From NCBI GenBank assembly GCA_009731375.1, contig BJOX01000093.1:906309-929565 (forward strand): a DNA stretch of 23,257 nucleotides, in the 5' to 3' direction. The translations under genes were made by a program, and so were the position numbers. Of the stretch, positions 19,452-23,257 are shown one piece after another. The stretch's first letter is position 1. The number at the start of each line of letters is the position of its first letter. The notes under the pieces are model-generated. The model saw nothing but the letters and a program-made list of their open reading frames with translations. It was not told where the DNA came from and ran no database searches. Origin of the DNA: Paulinella micropora (lineage: Eukaryota > Cercozoa > Imbricatea > Euglyphida).

Positions 19452-19491
<40 letters not shown>

Positions 19492-19555
19492 TTTTGAGAG
19501 CGTTTATTTCGGAGCGTTCAAAATGATGGCTTTAGCGTTGCTATAGAATACAGAG

Positions 19556-19594
<39 letters not shown>

Positions 19595-19612
19595 GTAGGT
19601 AGGTAGGTAGGT

Positions 19613-19701
<89 letters not shown>

Positions 19702-19759
19702 GTAGATCTCATCCTTCTCTTTCACTCGTCGTTCTATGGTAACGCTGAAGCCTCAAATG

Positions 19760-19807
<48 letters not shown>

Positions 19808-19833
19808 ACCTACCTACCTACCTACCTACCTAC

Positions 19834-19864
<31 letters not shown>

Positions 19865-19928
19865 CTCTGTATTCTATAGCAACGCTAAAGCCATCATTTT
19901 GAACGCTCCGAAATAAACGCTCTCAAAA

Positions 19929-19968
<40 letters not shown>

Positions 19969-20061
19969 TTATCTATCTACCTACCTACCTGCCTACCTAC
20001 CTACCTACCTACCTACCTATCTATCTATCTATCTATCTATCTATCCATCTATCTATCTATC
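19359..20061. repeat. Near-perfect 0.7-kb palindrome around anchor M
   Basis: Left arm 19359-19662 pairs with right arm 19758-20061; paired positions sum to 39420 throughout. Landmarks match without indel: GATGG at 19372 with CCATC at 20044; the GGCAGG variant at 19427 with CCTGCC at 19988; AAAT at 19449 with ATTT at 19968; and the 65-base anchor TTTTGAGAGCGTTTATTTCG...CAGAGTAGAT with its complement at 19860-19928. Arms differ in about two GATA versus GGTA units. The spacer of about 95 bases holds TTCTATGGTAACGCTGAAGC, a diverged relative of the anchor's TTCTATAGCAACGCTAAAGC. Confidence 0.9.
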
Positions 20062-20137
20062 CATCTATCTATCTATCTCCAACAATGTGCTCAGCATGCT
20101 ACTATCTCAACGATTGGTTGAGAAAATAGTTTATCAT

Positions 20138-20270
20138 GCGACTGTCCCCAAATTTGACGTGCTTTGCGGGCGAGCCGGGCCGGGCCGGCGAACCCGCAAA
20201 ACACGTCAAGTTTGGCGCGCCGCCTATCTAGTTTTATCGGTAACCTGACCACATTTTGTGGGATGTGACC
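20138..20270 (-). mobile_element. Foldback (MITE-like) element, family 3, copy 2
   Basis: Inverted relative to 16606-16748. The 86-base core (20138-20223) has ends GCGACTGTCCCCAAATTTGA and CAAGTTTGGCGCGCCGC, with GACGTGCTTTGCGGG and CCCGCAAAACACGTC inside. Its centre is GC-rich (GAGCCGGGCCGGGCCGGCG). The extra flank 20224-20270 (TAGTTTTATCGGTAACCTGA then CCACATTTTGTGG) is shared with copy 1. The arms have drifted separately in each copy. Confidence 0.83.
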
Positions 20271-20331
20271 TATCAAACATCACTTGAAAGGTTGAGCGAG
20301 GTTGCCACTTCAATATCTTTAGTCATAACAT

Positions 20332-20369
20332 GTTAATATCTCTCCAAAGTGCATAGCAAAACAGGTAAT
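20332..20369 (+). repeat. Partial anchor L tail
   Basis: TTAATATCTCTCCAAAGTGC ATAGCAAAACAGG resembles the tail of the second anchor L copy (about 18721-18751). The leading ATACGGC part is absent. It borders a TTC array, whereas the other borders an AT array. Confidence 0.65.
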
Positions 20370-20376
20370 TTATATG

Positions 20377-20810
20377 CTTCTTCTTCTTCTTCTTCTTCTT
20401 CTTCTTCTCTTCTTCTACTTCTTCTTCTTCTTCTTCTTCTTTTCTTCTTCTTCTTCTTCTTCTTCTTCTTCTTCTTCTCCTTCCTCCTCCTCCTTCTCCT
20501 TCTCCTCCATCTCCTTCTTCTTCTCCTTCTTCTCCTCCTCCTCCTCCTCCTTCTTCTTCTTCTTCTTCTTCTTCTTTCTCTTTCTCTTGATCTTCCTCTT
20601 CCTCTTTCTTGATCTTCCTCTTTATCTTCTTCTTGCTCTTCCTCTTCCTCTTCCTCTTCCGCTTCCTCTTCCGCTTCCGCTTCCCCTTCCTCTTCCGCTT
20701 CCGCTTCCCCTTCCTCTTCCTCTTCTTCTTCTTCTTCTTCTTCTTCTTCTTCTTCTTCTTCTTCTTCCTCCTCCTCCTCCTCCTCCTCCTCCTTCCTTCT
20801 TCCTTCTTCG
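20377..20810. repeat. TTC/TCC/TTCCTC polypyrimidine array
   Basis: TTC units, then a CTC-rich mixture, TTC again, a CTTGATCTTCCTCTTCCTCT duplicate block (about 20585-20640), a CTTCCGCTTCC hexamer/dodecamer block (about 20641-20715), TTC, then TCC. Nearly purine-free on the plus strand. A CGCTTCC-containing unit of 24 bases (CCGCTTCCGCTTCCCCTTCC) appears twice. Confidence 0.92.
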
Positions 20811-20885
20811 CCATGTATAAACAGATATTGCTGCTGCTCCTTTTTCTTTTTCTTTCTTAGTCACATCCTGAATCGCTTCACAGAC

Positions 20886-20902
20886 CTGTCTGTCTGTCTG
20901 CC

Positions 20903-20965
<63 letters not shown>

Positions 20966-21106
20966 ATGTGTGTATGTGTGTGTGTGTGTGTCTGTCTGTC
21001 TGTCTGTCTGTCTGTATGTATGTGTGTCTATGACGCGATACCTCTGTCTGTCTGTCTGTCTGTGAGTCTTTCTGTCTGTCTGTCTGTCCGTCCGTCCGTC
21101 TGTCCT

Positions 21107-21199
<93 letters not shown>

Positions 21200-21290
21200 C
21201 CGTCCGTCTGTCCGTCTGTCTGTCTGTCTGTCTGCCTGCCTGCCTGTCTGTCTGTCTGTCTGTATGTCTGCCTGTATGTTCTACTTCTCT
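20886..21290. repeat. TGTC tetranucleotide array with TGCC, CCGT and GT blocks
   Basis: TGTC units interrupted by GT (about 20965-20990), a short complex joint TATGACGCGATACC (about 21029), CCGT units and two TGCC blocks (21142-21168 and 21234-21245). CCGT and TGCC come in clusters, as expected from spread of single variants by slippage. Confidence 0.93.
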
Positions 21291-21298
21291 AGTGCGAG

Positions 21299-21690
<392 letters not shown>

Positions 21691-21692
21691 TT

Positions 21693-21980
<288 letters not shown>

Positions 21981-22067
<87 letters not shown>

Positions 22068-22191
22068 TAGAGAGAGAGAGAAAGGTAGAGGTAGAGGTGG
22101 AGGAGGAGGAGGAGGGGGAGGGGAAGGAGGGTAGGGTAGGGTAGGCTAGGGTAGGCTAGGGTAGGCTAGGGTAGGTAGGTAGGTAGGTAGG

Positions 22192-22254
<63 letters not shown>

Positions 22255-22267
22255 GTAGGTAGGTAGG

Positions 22268-22326
<59 letters not shown>
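21981..22326. repeat. GATA, G-rich, GGGTA/GGCTA, GGTA and GATA series
   Basis: GATA (21981-22066), GA, GTAGAG, GGA, then the G-rich block, GGTA (about 22171-22194), GATA, GGTA (about 22253-22270) and GATA to 22326. Motifs change by one base at a time from GATA to GGTA and GGGTA, consistent with drift within one array. Confidence 0.92.
22096..22175 (+). repeat. G-quadruplex-prone GGA / GGGTA / GGCTAGGGTA block
   Basis: GGA repeats, then runs of five, four, three, three and three G within about 30 bases (22114-22142), then GGCTAGGGTA decamers. At least four G runs of three or more with short loops satisfy the usual G-quadruplex pattern. All G runs are on the plus strand. Confidence 0.85.
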
Positions 22327-22327
22327 C

Positions 22328-22358
<31 letters not shown>

Positions 22359-22372
22359 CACACACACACACA

Positions 22373-22397
<25 letters not shown>
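22327..22397. repeat. AAC, AC and CT arrays in series
   Basis: GATA gives way to AAC (22327-22356), then AC (to about 22372), then CT (to about 22397), with no unique sequence between the four motifs. Confidence 0.93.
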
Positions 22398-22403
<6 letters not shown>

Positions 22404-22477
22404 TCATGTCGGCAGGTTTGATGTGTACCCCAACATCGAAAACGTAAAGAAAACAACAGCTCCGGTCAGCAACATGT

Positions 22478-22697
22478 ATCTAGAGCTGTGAACAAGCAAA
22501 TTGGCAAAAGTTTTGGATCAACTCAGAAAATTGACTTAGTCAACTCAACCAAAACCCAAACTTGCTCACCACAGGCCAAAGAAATGTGGTGTTTTCCTGC
22601 CTGTGGTGGGGAAATTTGGGTTTTGGTTGAGTTGACTGAGTTAATTTTCTGAGTTGATCCAAAGCTTTTGCCAATTTGCTTGTCCACAGCTCTATCT
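22478..22697. mobile_element. 212-base hairpin MITE-like element with ATCT duplications
   Basis: The element 22482-22693 has two 95-base arms (22482-22576 and 22599-22693) around a 22-base spacer. By eye, 88 of 95 positions pair. It begins AGAGCTGTGAACAAGCAAAT and ends with the complement of AGAGCTGTGGACAAGCAAAT. ATCT at 22478-22481 and 22694-22697 is a direct flanking repeat, the likely target duplication. TATCT is nearly as good a reading. No frame long enough to encode anything. Superfamily not identified; only one copy is seen here. Confidence 0.9.
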
Positions 22698-22700
22698 GTT

Positions 22701-22827
22701 TAAGGACGAGTGAAAATTTTTGGCCAGGAAATATTTCGGCCAGTGATTTTTCACCGCAGAATACGTAGTTTTTGCACAACTTTGGGTGGTAAGATACGTT
22801 ATTTTTTTGCCAAAATTTGAGGTGGCC
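22701..22827 (-). mobile_element. MITE-like element, family 1, copy 2 (one end eroded)
   Basis: Inverted copy of 5555-5733. It begins TAAGGACGAGTGAAAATTTT and contains ATTTTTCACCGCAGAATACG, TTGCACAACTTTGGGTGG and CCAAAATTTGAGGTGGCC. The far terminus, where copy 1 has CGTTTGTCCTTA, is not recognisable here. It is shorter than copy 1 by a segment near CTGTGGTGAAAAGACTAGGG and most of the A run. It starts just three bases after the target repeat of the hairpin element. Confidence 0.8.
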
Positions 22828-22861
22828 AACGCTTTTCCTCAATTGCTTATCGTTCTTTCTA

Positions 22862-23050
22862 CTTTTTCCTTACTTGCTTATCTTTCTTTCTACCTATGGA
22901 CAGTGGCGGATCCCCACACCAACCTACGTAGCCAGTTACCAACCTACCTACCTATACCTATAGCTACCTATACCTCTACCTACCTGTACCTATACCTACC
23001 TTTACCTACCTACCTACCTACCTTCCTACCTTACCTACCTATCTACCTAG
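22862..23050. repeat. Degenerate CCTA-type tract
   Basis: CTTT, ACCTACC and CTATACCTA units with many irregularities, including CTACCTATACCT superunits at about 22945-22998. A unique joint with GGACAGTGGCGGATCCC sits at about 22897-22916. Older and less regular than the arrays elsewhere. Confidence 0.75.
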
Positions 23051-23097
23051 CAACCCAGCTACCCGTGTATGTGATGTCTCTGTGTTGATATTGCGTA

Positions 23098-23193
23098 GTT
23101 ATTATTATTATTATTGTTATTATTATTATTATTATGATCTGGATCTGATGCTATAGTCTGAGGAAGCCTATTATTATTATTATTATTATTATT
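23098..23193. repeat. Two ATT arrays around a 34-base joint
   Basis: ATT units at 23098-23134 and 23168-23193. Between them is GATCTGGATCTGATGCTATA GTCTGAGGAAGCC. A short sequence ending in ATT repeats is typical for the 3' tail of some SINEs and LINEs, so the second array may be such a tail (inference). Confidence 0.75.
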
Positions 23194-23194
23194 T

Positions 23195-23257
23195 TGGACA
23201 CCGTGATAGCCCAGTGGTCAAGTTCTACCATCTGGGCCCTGTCGCCAGTTCGATTCC
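23195..23257 (+). mobile_element. tRNA-derived SINE head, cut by the window edge
   Basis: TAGCCCAGTGG at 23207-23217 fits the pol III A box (TRGCNNAGYNGG with one base less) and AGTTCGATTCC at 23247-23257 fits the B box (GGTTCGANNCC, first G changed). They lie 29 bases apart, near the spacing in tRNA genes. The region between does not make a convincing anticodon arm, and the distance from the A box to the T loop is about four bases shorter than in a tRNA. A SINE or tRNA-like pseudogene is thus more likely than a functional tRNA. The 3' part lies outside the window. Confidence 0.75.

Noticed and set aside
20105-20123. Small hairpin TCTCAAC-GATTG-GTTGAGA as a terminator
   Set aside because: A seven-base stem without U tract in a eukaryotic context; more likely chance or part of the neighbouring foldback element.
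23195-23257. Functional tRNA gene
   Set aside because: No convincing anticodon arm, the spacing is short for a tRNA and the 3' half is outside the window. A tRNA-derived SINE head fits better.

Overview
This window looks like nuclear, non-coding DNA of a eukaryote. It is an extreme case of a region built from simple repeats. I see no protein gene, rRNA, CRISPR array or bacterial-type operon that I can support. The signs of a eukaryote are uninterrupted mono- to hexanucleotide arrays over most of the length, several short elements with terminal inverted repeats and no coding capacity (MITE-like), and a partial tRNA-derived SINE head with pol III A and B boxes at the right edge. The long reading frames are translations of CT, TATC, GAA, GT, AT and similar arrays. 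I cannot name the species; a metazoan is plausible but not shown.

Layout. 1-3086: AAC/GAC, CT, GATA, a large TATC/TACC block whose strand flips several times around a 43-base anchor (six copies), then long GAA and AATG arrays. 3087-4162: the first non-repetitive stretch, without a recognisable gene. 4163-5474: a CT/GT/GA higher-order repeat of period 423, then TATC. 5511-6690: a drifting anchor family that carries TATC arrays and then AT arrays, interrupted by an inverted-repeat element at 5555-5733. 6739-8545: a second element, then four local anchor families with TTCC, TAG, CATA, and CT/AC arrays. 8719-10016: six copies of one anchor, each followed by a different simple repeat. 10122-12115: GATG/AATG arrays, another inverted-repeat element, and a five-copy tandem repeat with an element inserted in its first copy. 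12173-12560: unique sequence. 12571-16592: ATGTA, CT, TTC/GTT, AC/AT and GA/GT arrays. 16606-17790: a foldback element and a layered trinucleotide higher-order repeat. 18076-20061: AC/AT/GT arrays, an unchanged 170-base duplicate of 9321-9490, and a near-perfect palindrome of about 700 bases. 20138-23257: a second, inverted copy of the foldback element, TTC, TGTC, CT/AT/AC and GATA arrays, a G-quadruplex-prone block, a 212-base hairpin element with target duplications, a second copy of the 5555 element, and SINE-related sequence.

The unifying pattern is an architecture of anchors and arrays. At least sixteen different short complex sequences (about 14-60 bases) are each copied two to seven times locally. 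Each copy abuts a simple-repeat array, often of the same motif but of different length, sometimes of another motif. Some copies are inverted and form palindromes. This suggests repeated local re-copying (template switching, slippage or unequal exchange) rather than independent birth of each microsatellite. Six runs of N, almost all inside simple repeats, show that the assembly is uncertain exactly where these arrays are longest.
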